Source: Megasphaera paucivorans | Lineage (GTDB): Bacteria > Bacillota > Negativicutes > Veillonellales > Megasphaeraceae | Assembly (NCBI RefSeq): GCF_900103535.1 | Contig: NZ_FNHQ01000015.1 | Span: 1 to 64,000 of the forward strand | Direction of reading: 5' to 3' | Length of the DNA: 64,000 nucleotides | Shown here: positions 17,912 through 26,231 of the stretch, piece after piece | Layout of the letters: every line of letters begins with the position of its first letter | How positions within the stretch are numbered: position 1 is the stretch's first letter | Notes under the pieces: model-generated | The model's database searches: none | Seen by the model: only the letters and a program-made list of their open reading frames with translations | What the model was told of the DNA's origin: nothing | Program-made: the position numbers and the translations under genes

Positions 17912-19444
17912 ATGCTTATACCACAACTAAAATCATACTTGAAACATCAGCGCGGTGCTGTATTTCTGTTATTTGCCACTGCCTTTTTACCCATAGTTTT
18001 GGTTAGTACCGCCATAGCTATCAATGTAGCGACTATTCAAGTACAAAAAACACAGCTGCAAAATGCAGCTGATGCAGCAGCATTAGCTGGAGCATCACAA
18101 TATGGCAGTGCTTCTGACACAGGCACCATAACGGCTAATATTAATTCTTATGTCAGCAGCTATGTTGGAAAAAATACATTTAATGCCGCTATTGGAGATA
18201 CTCCTAACGCAACTGATTTTCCTAATGATACACATACAATAAATATTAATATAACACAAGGAACGCGAAATACTGCCAAAACAGTAACAGTTGACCTACG
18301 CAGAAAAGTACCACTATATTTTTTTGGATTACATTTTCTGCAAGATTTTACAACGATAAATATTGCGGTAAGAGCAACCGCAAAATATGTTCCTACCACC
18401 ACTGCCACACCTTTTTCAATTTTCAGTGAAGGCCCATTCAAAGATAATATACTGTTTGCCGGTTCAACAAACCAATCTTCTATTAATATTGTGAGTCCTA
18501 ATATTACACTTAATCTCGGCAATGTCCGAACAAATGGAAAAATCGATTTATATGAAAGAAAAGAAAATAGTAATATCAAACTAACCGGACAAGTAAATAG
18601 TACGTCTGTCAATGTCTACAGTCCATACGCTCCGGATCAAGCATGGGCAAATATAGTGCAGGTAGGAGGCTGGAATCCTGGAGATATTCCTATATATGAA
18701 GTCAAGGGCTTTGATATAAATAGCATAAATTATGTCACTAAATTAGAATATGATACCAGCGGAAAACCTTATTATCTCCAATATCCCATTACTGGCAGTC
18801 AAAATATCACTAATATCAATTATTCCGCAAATACAGATATGGCAGATATTAATACGTATATTAATACAATTCTAAATAACTCTTCCCCTTCAAATATTAC
18901 TTCTAATTGGTGGGATGATAAAAACGAATATGGAGGAAACAATATCACGAAAACGGACAATCCGTATTCGCCCCCAACAATCACCGCAAGTACAGGAACA
19001 CAAGTATACTACACCTCTGGCAGTATAGAGTTAAAAAGTGCAACAAGCACCTACCCTAACGACGGAGTTACAAAGGTTATGCTATACAACGCCGGCGTAA
19101 CTCCTTGGGCTGCTCGGTATTACAATGTCGTCATTGCCAATGGCGATATCAATTTCAGCGGGAATACCGCTAATACTAAAAATAGTCCTTTTATTGTTGT
19201 TTCACTTAACGGAAATATAAATTTACATAACAGCACCGATTTTTATGGTTATGTATATGCACCCAAAGGCAATATCCGCGTTGATGTAGGCGGTACCGTA
19301 TATGGTAGTCTGGTAGGAAATACCATATACATCAGTTCCGCAGGACAAATTATCAATTATCAATCGTTTGCCGATTCATCCGGAAGCAGTGGCGGCGGCA
19401 GTTCCAGTTCTGCTAGCTCCGTTTCCTTAATTCCTGATTCTTAA
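17912..19444 (+). CDS. TadG-like pilus assembly/secreted protein
   Basis: A 510-residue protein with a short basic N-terminus, one hydrophobic helix (about residues 17-42) and the QLQNAADAAALAGA segment. That combination is the hallmark of the TadG/DUF2134 N-terminal domain of Flp-pilus loci. The rest is Asn/Thr/Ser-rich and predicted extracytoplasmic. It ends in a domain with DFYGYVYAPKGNIRVD and a Gly/Ser linker, resembling DUF7305-type C-terminal domains. AAAGG lies 9 bases before the ATG. It is transcribed opposite to the main Tad operon and converges with the DUF192 gene, with only 16 bases between the stops. It may be a minor pilus-associated or anchoring protein. Confidence 0.78.
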   Translation: MLIPQLKSYLKHQRGAVFLLFATAFLPIVLVSTAIAINVATIQVQKTQLQNAADAAALAGASQYGSASDTGTITANINSYVSSYVGKNTFNAAIGDTPNATDFPNDTHTININITQGTRNTAKTVTVDLRRKVPLYFFGLHFLQDFTTINIAVRATAKYVPTTTATPFSIFSEGPFKDNILFAGSTNQSSINIVSPNITLNLGNVRTNGKIDLYERKENSNIKLTGQVNSTSVNVYSPYAPDQAWANIVQVGGWNPGDIPIYEVKGFDINSINYVTKLEYDTSGKPYYLQYPITGSQNITNINYSANTDMADINTYINTILNNSSPSNITSNWWDDKNEYGGNNITKTDNPYSPPTITASTGTQVYYTSGSIELKSATSTYPNDGVTKVMLYNAGVTPWAARYYNVVIANGDINFSGNTANTKNSPFIVVSLNGNINLHNSTDFYGYVYAPKGNIRVDVGGTVYGSLVGNTIYISSAGQIINYQSFADSSGSSGGGSSSSASSVSLIPDS

Positions 19445-19460
19445 TTCCACATATTCCATA

Positions 19461-19802
19461 TTACCGTATAGCCAAATTTTGATTTATGCGCCACTCCAAT
19501 GTTTTCACTGTCCCTGCCGGCAATTCGATCGTATGCTTAGCTTTGCAGCACCCGCTTATTTGCCAAGGATGGAGATCCGAAACGATTTTTACAATACGAT
19601 AATCGGCATCTACATATACAATGTCAAGGGCATAGCGCATAAAAAACATATGGACGGCATTGCAATCAGCAAGCAGCAATCCTGTATACGCTTTCAATGT
19701 TTTTGTACCCAGAAGGCCGCGCAGGCGTTCTAAAAAGGAGCCGGCAACATAGAGTTCTATGGCCGGCTTTTTGTTTGTTATAATGCAATATTTTTTCTTC
19801 AT
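19461..19802 (-). CDS. DUF192 family protein
   Basis: A 113-residue protein. The segments LERLRGLLG, AVHMFFMRYALDIVYVD, IVKIV and the final ELPAGTVK are the conserved DUF192 blocks. Typical bacterial members carry a signal peptide, but this one starts nearly directly with the domain. The function is unknown. DUF192 genes are often found beside tad genes, and here it is the last gene of the minus-strand pilus operon, one base after tadC. The tight spacing suggests co-translation with tadC. Confidence 0.85.
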   Translation of the reverse strand: MKKKYCIITNKKPAIELYVAGSFLERLRGLLGTKTLKAYTGLLLADCNAVHMFFMRYALDIVYVDADYRIVKIVSDLHPWQISGCCKAKHTIELPAGTVKTLEWRINQNLAIR

Positions 19803-19803
19803 A

Positions 19804-20763
19804 TCAGAAATTTCCTTTAAGTTGCGTCAGTACAGTCAAGACCAAGGGACCTAGTACGACTATAAAAATAGTCGGGAAAATAAAGAAAGCCAAAGGAAAC
19901 ACTAATTTGACCGGCAGCTTCATCGCTTTTTCCCGAATCATCTGCCGATGACGGTCCCGCATATTATCGGCTTGGATTTTCAGCATATTGGCCAAACTCA
20001 CTCCCAAGCTTTCCGTCTGAATAACAGCAGCCACGAAGAGATACACGGAATCGACATGACAGCGGTTCGCCATTGCTGTCAAAGACTGACGCCGGGTCAT
20101 CCCCATGCGCACGTCACGAAGCATGCGGTTTGTTTCATCAGCCATCGGACCTTTCATGCGTTCTCCTACCTTAGTCAACGCCGCATCAAAAGAAAGTCCC
20201 GCCTGTACACTGACACACACCAAGTCCATCATATCGGAAAGTTGTGCGTTGATTCCCTGCCGTCGTTTGGTAATCATGACACTAAGGCAAAACCATGGCA
20301 GAAACATCCCACAAAAAAACATGACAAGCACGATCATCAGACGCTGCATCAAAGGCAATACATCCGTAAATATAAACCCTAACGATAATACGACCATCCC
20401 GGTACCGCATAAAACCATAACGAAAAAAAAGGTACCTGCATTCCAGATGTATTGTTTTCCTGCCCATGTGATCCGCTGATCCAATGCCCGGTACAACGCC
20501 TGCGGGGTCATCGCCTTGACGCGGTTTCCCACAATAAACATGATCCAATCCCATATGCGCAGCAAGGAAATACGCAGTGAACGATGCGGCCGTTGTTCCT
20601 GATACATCTTTCCCGTCTGCATAATATCGACAGCCTGCAACCCTTGTACCCGGTTACGTACTTGGTACCGAGTAGAAGAGCGCCGTACAAAAAGCATAAA
20701 AATCAGTAGGAAAACAGCCACTCCCGTTGTTATCGAAACAAACAAAATCATCTGTATCACCAT
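19804..20763 (-). CDS. tadC: TadC: type II/IV secretion inner-membrane platform protein
   Basis: A 319-residue GspF-domain protein with an N-terminal membrane helix, two further helices around residues 105-150, a cytoplasmic T2SSF domain (DLVCVSVQAGLSFDAAL..VG through ESLGVSLANML) and a closing helix. In Tad systems TadB and TadC form the inner-membrane platform on which the TadA ATPase acts. The start overlaps the tadA stop by 7 bases. The paralogous tadB lies beyond flp and tadE. Confidence 0.9.
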   Translation of the reverse strand: MVIQMILFVSITTGVAVFLLIFMLFVRRSSTRYQVRNRVQGLQAVDIMQTGKMYQEQRPHRSLRISLLRIWDWIMFIVGNRVKAMTPQALYRALDQRITWAGKQYIWNAGTFFFVMVLCGTGMVVLSLGFIFTDVLPLMQRLMIVLVMFFCGMFLPWFCLSVMITKRRQGINAQLSDMMDLVCVSVQAGLSFDAALTKVGERMKGPMADETNRMLRDVRMGMTRRQSLTAMANRCHVDSVYLFVAAVIQTESLGVSLANMLKIQADNMRDRHRQMIREKAMKLPVKLVFPLAFFIFPTIFIVVLGPLVLTVLTQLKGNF

Positions 20764-22154
20764 CCCGTCTGTTCATCCGGCATATTCACAATCTCCATGT
20801 TTTTAGGCAGTTCCACACCGTTGATAATAAATTTTTCCATAAAGCTCGGACGCAGTCCGGTCGCCTTAAACGTGCCTAATACTTTTCCTTCTTCGTCTAC
20901 TCCTTCTGGAATAAACCGGTATAAATCCTGCAACGTTATTACATTTCCCTCTAAGGACTGCACCTCTGTAATATAGGTGATTTTCCGGCTGCCATCACGC
21001 ATACGCGATTGATGTACAATCAGATCCAGCGCTGAGGATATCTGTTCCCGTATGGCTTTGACCGGAAGATCCATTCCCGACATAAGCACCATCGTTTCCA
21101 GTCGGCTCAACACATCCCGTGGACTATTGGCATGCGCTGTTGTTAAGGATCCGTCATGGCCCGTATTCATGGCCTGAAGCATATCTAACGCTTCCCCGGA
21201 ACGAACTTCTCCTATCAGTATCCTGTCCGGCCGCATACGCAGGGCATTCCGTACCAAATCGCGGATAGACACGGCACCGCGTCCTTCAATGTTCGCCGGC
21301 CGAGCTTCCAAGGTCACGACATGATCTTGTTCCAGCCGCAGTTCTGCCGCATCTTCAATCGTAACGATCCGTTCTCCAGAAGGAATAAAACTAGACAATA
21401 CATTCAATGTAGTAGTTTTCCCGGAACCCGTACCACCGGAAACGATGATATTCAGACGTGCCCGGATACAGGCTTGCAGAAAATTCACCATGTCTTGATC
21501 CATGGTGCCGAATTCCATCAGTTTTTCGGCACTGATAATATCCTTGCTGAATTTACGAATCGTCACGCAAGGACCCATCAGCGACAGCGGCGGAATAATA
21601 ATATTGACTCGAGATCCATCGGCAAGACGCGCATCTACAAGAGGAGACGCTTCATCGACACGCCGCCCCAAGGGCGTAATAATACGTTCAATGATATTCA
21701 TTAAATGGGCCGTGTCGTAAAATTGCACGTCCGTATGATGAAGTTTCCCTTTTTGTTCCACAAAGATATTTTTCGGTCCATTGATCATGACTTCCGTAAC
21801 CGTATCATCCTTAAGCAGCGGTTCTATCGGCCCCAGTCCAAGAATTTCATCAATCACGTCATTAATAATGGTCTGCCTGTCCCCCCGAGGAACCACAAAC
21901 GGGTTTTCGTCAATCACACGGTTGCAGTAACTGGAAATAACCTGTTCTACCGTATTCCGGTCCTGTCCTCCGTGCGTCAGCAGCCGCTGCTGCTCAACAT
22001 TCATTTCGGTTACGATTCGGTGATGGATTTCCAACTTCAATGCACGATACTGATCGCTCTCATTGGCGTTAATCGTTTTTTCCCGTATAGAAAATATTTT
22101 TTTTGGTATATCTTGTTCCGGCAGTTTTCCGAGCCGTTTTACTAACGTGCCCAT
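20757..22154 (-). CDS. tadA: TadA/CpaF: pilus assembly ATPase
   Basis: A 465-residue VirB11/GspE-type ATPase that powers Flp pilus assembly at the cytoplasmic face. The Walker A is SGGTGSGKTT (about residues 240-250), and the Walker B/His box region is LIGEVRSGEALDMLQAMNTGHDG..TTAHANS. The DEILGLGPIEPLL segment before the nucleotide domain is typical of CpaF. Length is normal. It follows tadE by 29 bases and overlaps tadC. Confidence 0.95.
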   Translation of the reverse strand: MGTLVKRLGKLPEQDIPKKIFSIREKTINANESDQYRALKLEIHHRIVTEMNVEQQRLLTHGGQDRNTVEQVISSYCNRVIDENPFVVPRGDRQTIINDVIDEILGLGPIEPLLKDDTVTEVMINGPKNIFVEQKGKLHHTDVQFYDTAHLMNIIERIITPLGRRVDEASPLVDARLADGSRVNIIIPPLSLMGPCVTIRKFSKDIISAEKLMEFGTMDQDMVNFLQACIRARLNIIVSGGTGSGKTTTLNVLSSFIPSGERIVTIEDAAELRLEQDHVVTLEARPANIEGRGAVSIRDLVRNALRMRPDRILIGEVRSGEALDMLQAMNTGHDGSLTTAHANSPRDVLSRLETMVLMSGMDLPVKAIREQISSALDLIVHQSRMRDGSRKITYITEVQSLEGNVITLQDLYRFIPEGVDEEGKVLGTFKATGLRPSFMEKFIINGVELPKNMEIVNMPDEQTGW

Positions 22155-22183
22155 CGTAAGACTCCTTTATAAAAATAATATAA

Positions 22184-22699
22184 TTACTGACTGGAGGAGG
22201 TGCTGCCCTCCCAGTACATCGTCGAAGTAGCTTTGATCGTATTTGGCAGGATACTAAATATATCATTCAGGCCGCTTTGCGTTTTTGTCGCCGTCATCGT
22301 AACGGTCACATATGCATCACCAGTCGTACTCGTCGTACTGCTGGTGGTTCCTGTAGAAGAACTACTAGTCGTCGAACTGTTGGAATAATAAGTATACATA
22401 AAAGCATCTGGCGTACCCGGCTGTATTCCCTTTGTCGGATTCCACACATAATAGCTGCCCAACAATGTATTCCCATTTGTCTTACGGGTAATGATCGCAT
22501 CTCTGGCTGTCGACATAGTCGAGGTCGTCTGTACGGATAATTCCCGCGCACTTTCTCTGGCCAAGGAGGCTACCGTGGTATAATAATAGCCAAAAATAAA
22601 CACAAAATATACAACAAAAACAAATGGGATGGCAAGCATTAGGACAATGCCAAATTCCACAATACCCTGTCCTTTTTTATGCAGCAGATTCATCTCCAT
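22184..22699 (-). CDS. tadE: TadE-like minor pseudopilin
   Basis: A 171-residue protein with a prepilin-type N-terminus: KKG, then QGIVEF with Glu at +5 after the predicted cleavage, followed by a hydrophobic helix. This is the TadE pseudopilin layout, processed by the TadV/CpaA peptidase. A low-complexity Ser/Thr run at about residues 107-128 forms a linker before a final extracellular segment. It lies between the flp terminator and tadA. GAAAGGGG precedes the ATG. Confidence 0.87.
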   Translation of the reverse strand: MEMNLLHKKGQGIVEFGIVLMLAIPFVFVVYFVFIFGYYYTTVASLARESARELSVQTTSTMSTARDAIITRKTNGNTLLGSYYVWNPTKGIQPGTPDAFMYTYYSNSSTTSSSSTGTTSSTTSTTGDAYVTVTMTATKTQSGLNDIFSILPNTIKATSTMYWEGSTSSSQ

Positions 22700-22764
22700 T
22701 GCCCCTTTCTTTTCTCTATTTTAACAAATCCAGACCTAAAAGGGAACAGGTTTAATACTTCTGC

Positions 22765-22795
22765 AAAAAAAAACAACTTCTCTCTAGGAGAAGCT
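22765..22795 (-). terminator. Rho-independent terminator of flp
   Basis: On the minus strand a CTTCTC/GAGAAG stem with a short CTAGA loop is followed by GTT and a run of nine T. It lies about 70 bases after the flp stop and before tadE. Confidence 0.8.
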
Positions 22796-22864
22796 GTCTT
22801 TACCAGTTCTTTGAAGTATAACTTCCGTGTTACCGTCGATATAAACCCATTATCTGATTTTATT

Positions 22865-23062
22865 TCACGAAGTAGTTGCAATGCTGGATAAATCACTGCC
22901 AATTTTGCTGTAAATCGTAGATAAGGAGCCTTTAATATTAAAGCCAAACCAAATCATGACACCAATAAGAACTACAAGCAGTAAAATAATAGCGTATTCG
23001 GTAAGTCCCTGACCTTTTTCGCCTAAATAGCGATTCATCAAATACTGTACATACGTCAACAT
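22865..23062 (-). CDS. flp: Flp-type major pilin
   Basis: A 65-residue type IVb pilin. The leader ends in EKG and the mature part begins QGLTEYAIILLL, giving Glu at +5 and Tyr at +6, the Flp cleavage signature, followed by one hydrophobic helix and a short Ser-rich tail. ATG 23062 is preceded by the GGAGGGGAGGG purine run. The frame's earlier start would add a non-pilin leader. It has its own promoter (23132-23160) and terminator (22765-22795), so it can be made in excess over the assembly proteins around it. Confidence 0.93.
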   Translation of the reverse strand: MLTYVQYLMNRYLGEKGQGLTEYAIILLLVVLIGVMIWFGFNIKGSLSTIYSKIGSDLSSIATTS

Positions 23063-23131
23063 ATCGTTTCCCTCCCCTCCATCCGTACTCTTTATATACC
23101 CTTGCATAATCATAAGGTATATCACGTTTTG

Positions 23132-23160
23132 ATTATACACTATGTATTTTTATAATTCAA
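23132..23160 (-). promoter_or_regulatory. flp promoter
   Basis: On the minus strand TTGAAT (155-160 within 23100s) and a perfect TATAAT (23132-23137) are 17 bases apart. The leader to the ATG at 23062 is about 60 bases and contains an ATATACC..GGGTATAT hairpin that could stabilise the message. Confidence 0.75.
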
Positions 23161-23188
23161 GACTCATTTACTATTAATTGTTTCTTGT

Positions 23189-24175
23189 TTACATCTCGAT
23201 ATTGACCAATTTTCGGATAATCATCAGTCCTATGAAATCAAGAAAGATTCCTACCCCAATTAGAATCCTGCCTATAGTAAGCGTAAACAAAGGCATCATA
23301 AATTCAGGAGCTATCAATAATATAATTCCAGCAAAACCAAACGGCAGACATGCCAGAATATACCCGGACAAGCGACCTTGTGCCGTCAGCGCCTTGATTT
23401 CCCGTTTCATGCGGATCCGATCCATAATCGTCTGCGCTACGGTATCTAAAATCTGCGACAGATTGCCGCCTACCTGCCGTTGAATCAGTACAGCCGTTAC
23501 GACAAGGTCCAAATCCTTGCTGGGAATGCGCCGTCCCATATTTTCCATGGCTGTTTCGGTGCTGGCTCCCAATTGTATTTCCATGATCGTCTTGGTAAAT
23601 TCTGTGGAAATAGGCGGACTCATTTCCCGTCCCACCAAGGACATGGTCTGATTAAAGCTGAACCCGGCTCGCAGGGCGTTGGCCATCATGACCAAGGCAT
23701 CCCCCAATTGATTGCCAAAAGCCGTTCGCCGCTGCTGTATATGAATCTGCAGCCAAAAAAAACTGGCAATCATAGCCATCAAGCCCAACAGAACTCCTGA
23801 AAACACATTCTGAAAGAGAATGGCCGCAACCACACCCGCAACGATGCCCACGAGAACCATCAATACGATAAAATCAGCCCCGCGAAACGGCAGATCTGCC
23901 TGCTGCATGCGCTGATCCATGGAAATGGCCTGCGGCATACGGATAATAGAAGATCCAATGGGATGGATCACGCGAAGCAGTGCCTCGAAAAATTGTCCTG
24001 CCACCTGTCTTCTCGGTTGCGCCGCCTGTATATTACGCTGTTCCATATACGGCCGCATCTTCGCATTAACATCCACACGCTTTGTGGATACGCCGGCACG
24101 CAAAAGAAAGATAGTTATCACGATGAAGAAAAACAATCCGATTGTCAAAGAGAGGAGAATAACCACAAGACTCAA
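23189..24175 (-). CDS. tadB: TadB: pilus inner-membrane platform protein
   Basis: A 328-residue GspF-domain protein with an N-terminal helix, a pair of helices around residues 100-145, a T2SSF cytoplasmic domain (DALVMMANALRAGFSFNQTM..VGREM, VGGNLSQILDTVA) and C-terminal helices. It is a paralogue of the tadC product. Its start overlaps the end of the upstream CpaE-like gene by 4 bases. Transcription from upstream would read through to the flp region. Confidence 0.9.
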   Translation of the reverse strand: MSLVVILLSLTIGLFFFIVITIFLLRAGVSTKRVDVNAKMRPYMEQRNIQAAQPRRQVAGQFFEALLRVIHPIGSSIIRMPQAISMDQRMQQADLPFRGADFIVLMVLVGIVAGVVAAILFQNVFSGVLLGLMAMIASFFWLQIHIQQRRTAFGNQLGDALVMMANALRAGFSFNQTMSLVGREMSPPISTEFTKTIMEIQLGASTETAMENMGRRIPSKDLDLVVTAVLIQRQVGGNLSQILDTVAQTIMDRIRMKREIKALTAQGRLSGYILACLPFGFAGIILLIAPEFMMPLFTLTIGRILIGVGIFLDFIGLMIIRKLVNIEM

Positions 24176-25290
24176 CCCTTCCTATCTGCTACATACATCT
24201 TTTTGGCAATAGCCGCAACGCTCTTGGCAAATGCTGAATCCGGACGAATATCTGCTACGATTCGTCCGTTGTTAGCCGCCGTAGATAACAGAAGATATTC
24301 ATTCGGAATAATGGCATATACGGGATTGCCTAATTCGCTTTCCAACCATTGCCGCATGTCTTCCGTGCAAGGTTCTACCCGAGAAAAGAAAACACGGACT
24401 CGTTCCGCATAGTCATCCCAAGTTTTAAAAATATCCAAGCATTTTTTCATGTGTTCTATTTCAAACCCGCCGCTGATCATCGTCATGACCGCCGTCATAT
24501 CGGCTGTCTCACAGGCCGCATTGGTAATAGGTCGAAAGGCAGGCGGCAAATCGATCAAAATATACTGGAATATTCCTCGTGCCATTTGCACGAGGGCCGT
24601 AAAATCATCGGGCATAACCTGCTCAGACATCTCCGGTATCCGCGTGCTGCAAAGAACACTGACCTTCTCAGACACAGGAATAAAGTAAGAATTCAAGGTC
24701 GTCGGCGATAAAAAAACAATATCACGAACAGCTTCTACTATCGTACTTTGTGGATTCAAATTAAAAAACATGGCCATATCGCCAAATTGTAAATCTGCAT
24801 CTATGATGCCAACACGACCTTGGCTTTCTTCAGCTAATGACATAGCAAGGTTAGCGATAAAGGTTGTTTTGCCACTTTTCCCTTTCGGACTGAAAAAAGC
24901 AATCACTTTTGAATGAATTTCCTCTTCCTCAAACGCCCGCACACTATTGACTAATTCCATAGAAGAAAACGGTGCCACCAGAAACCCGCCGGCACCGGAT
25001 TTTATAACAGACCGAAATAGATTCAAGGACCATTTTTTCCCTAATGCCAGCAATTGCGTATTAGGGAATTTTTCCCGGAAATCTTCAATAATAGCGTACG
25101 TGTCTATATGGTCAACATCAAGCAATATCAATGTCGGACGAAATATCCCTCCCTGGTTCAGCGCATCGTGTGAATCAGTGTATGCAGCAGCTAGTTGAAA
25201 ACCAACCGTTTCCTGTATGACGGTGGCCATATCCTGCAGCAGTTTTGTATCATTTTCCACAAGCAAAACACGATATTCCTGTGTTGCCAT
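24172..25290 (-). CDS. CpaE/TadZ-like ATPase with N-terminal receiver-like domain
   Basis: A 372-residue two-domain protein. Residues 1 to about 125 look like a response-regulator receiver fold (VLLVENDTKLLQDM, LILLDVDHIDTYAI). Residues 135-370 form a ParA/MinD ATPase with the deviant Walker A KGKSGKTT, DADLQFGDM and IDLPPAF. CpaE/TadZ proteins place the pilus machine at a cell site. The receiver retains acidic residues, but whether it is phosphorylated is unknown. It forms a tandem with a second, receiver-less ATPase upstream. Confidence 0.87.
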   Translation of the reverse strand: MATQEYRVLLVENDTKLLQDMATVIQETVGFQLAAAYTDSHDALNQGGIFRPTLILLDVDHIDTYAIIEDFREKFPNTQLLALGKKWSLNLFRSVIKSGAGGFLVAPFSSMELVNSVRAFEEEEIHSKVIAFFSPKGKSGKTTFIANLAMSLAEESQGRVGIIDADLQFGDMAMFFNLNPQSTIVEAVRDIVFLSPTTLNSYFIPVSEKVSVLCSTRIPEMSEQVMPDDFTALVQMARGIFQYILIDLPPAFRPITNAACETADMTAVMTMISGGFEIEHMKKCLDIFKTWDDYAERVRVFFSRVEPCTEDMRQWLESELGNPVYAIIPNEYLLLSTAANNGRIVADIRPDSAFAKSVAAIAKKMYVADRKG

Positions 25291-25351
25291 GTTATACCTT
25301 CCCTTCTATCTCTAACCCGTATGTAAACACAACGGCAGTTTATTTAAATGC

Positions 25352-26191
25352 CTACTTACGGAATAATCCAAAAAGCCCGCCGCTGTTTTGCTGAAGCACC
25401 GGCGTCTTGGTACTGCGTGCTTTCCCCGTTCTATTCGTATATTTATCGGTCAATTCTATTAGCCCTGCCGCCAGAGGAGAATATCTCTTTGCCTGGTCTA
25501 ATACGATCGGCACAGCTGATTGTATTGATTCAACAGCCGCTTTAAAATCATTGGGCAATACATGATAAAAACGAGCATCCAGCAGCCGTTCCACGTCGCT
25601 GATTTCTATATTTGTTTTGGCATTGCTGCGGTTTAAAATAAACCGGATTTTATTAGAAGCATATCCGAGCCGTTTCATCGCTTCATATCCCATTTTCATA
25701 TTTTTGATCGTTGGGATAAAATCCACGATTGCAACGGCTGTTATAATCGTGCTGATATCCATGATCTGCAAATTGAGTTCCGTAAACGTTGCCATGGCAT
25801 CTACAATTACATAGTCGTATTCACGGCGCAGTTCTCCCATGACTTTTCCCACCTGCTTGGCAGAGACATTATACGATTGTTCCAACGTATTCGGCGCAGC
25901 AATAACAGAAAATGACGTGTCCTCGTATTTATACAGCGTTGTATAGGTCAGCGGATCAAACTGTTCCGGATTTTTATCTATTGCTAATTGGGCATCATAT
26001 ATTGTCTGCGTCGGTCGGAGTTGCAAAAAATTCGCTATATCGCCAAACTGCAGATCTAAATCAACAACACAGGCTCGAAATCCTTGATGAGCCAATTCCG
26101 CAGTCAGATTTACCGCTATCAATGTCTTTCCCACTGCGGAAGCCGTGCTGAACACAGTAATGATAATGCCGTTCCTGCTTATTTCTGCCAT
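25352..26191 (-). CDS. CpaE/MinD-like ATPase lacking a receiver domain
   Basis: A 279-residue ParA/MinD-family protein. The Walker A region reads FSTASAVGKT: the P-loop GKT is kept, but the signature lysine of deviant Walker A motifs (KGGxGKT) is replaced by Ala. DLDLQFGDI and the VIVDAMATF Walker-B-like strand follow. It is clearly related to the ATPase half of the next gene, suggesting duplication and loss of one receiver. It is probably a pilus positioning or assembly factor. The altered lysine may change dimerisation-dependent ATP hydrolysis. Confidence 0.82.
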   Translation of the reverse strand: MAEISRNGIIITVFSTASAVGKTLIAVNLTAELAHQGFRACVVDLDLQFGDIANFLQLRPTQTIYDAQLAIDKNPEQFDPLTYTTLYKYEDTSFSVIAAPNTLEQSYNVSAKQVGKVMGELRREYDYVIVDAMATFTELNLQIMDISTIITAVAIVDFIPTIKNMKMGYEAMKRLGYASNKIRFILNRSNAKTNIEISDVERLLDARFYHVLPNDFKAAVESIQSAVPIVLDQAKRYSPLAAGLIELTDKYTNRTGKARSTKTPVLQQNSGGLFGLFRK

Positions 26192-26231
26192 TACTGTTCC
26201 CCCTTTTCCATCGATACCACAGGTTATCCCA

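Noticed and set aside
19948-20382. 144-residue plus-strand frame antisense to tadC
   Set aside because: It is a His/Gln-rich shadow of the tadC coding sequence with no ribosome-binding site.
22690-22947. 85-residue minus-strand frame overlapping flp and its terminator
   Set aside because: It overlaps the well-supported pilin gene and reads through the terminator hairpin.
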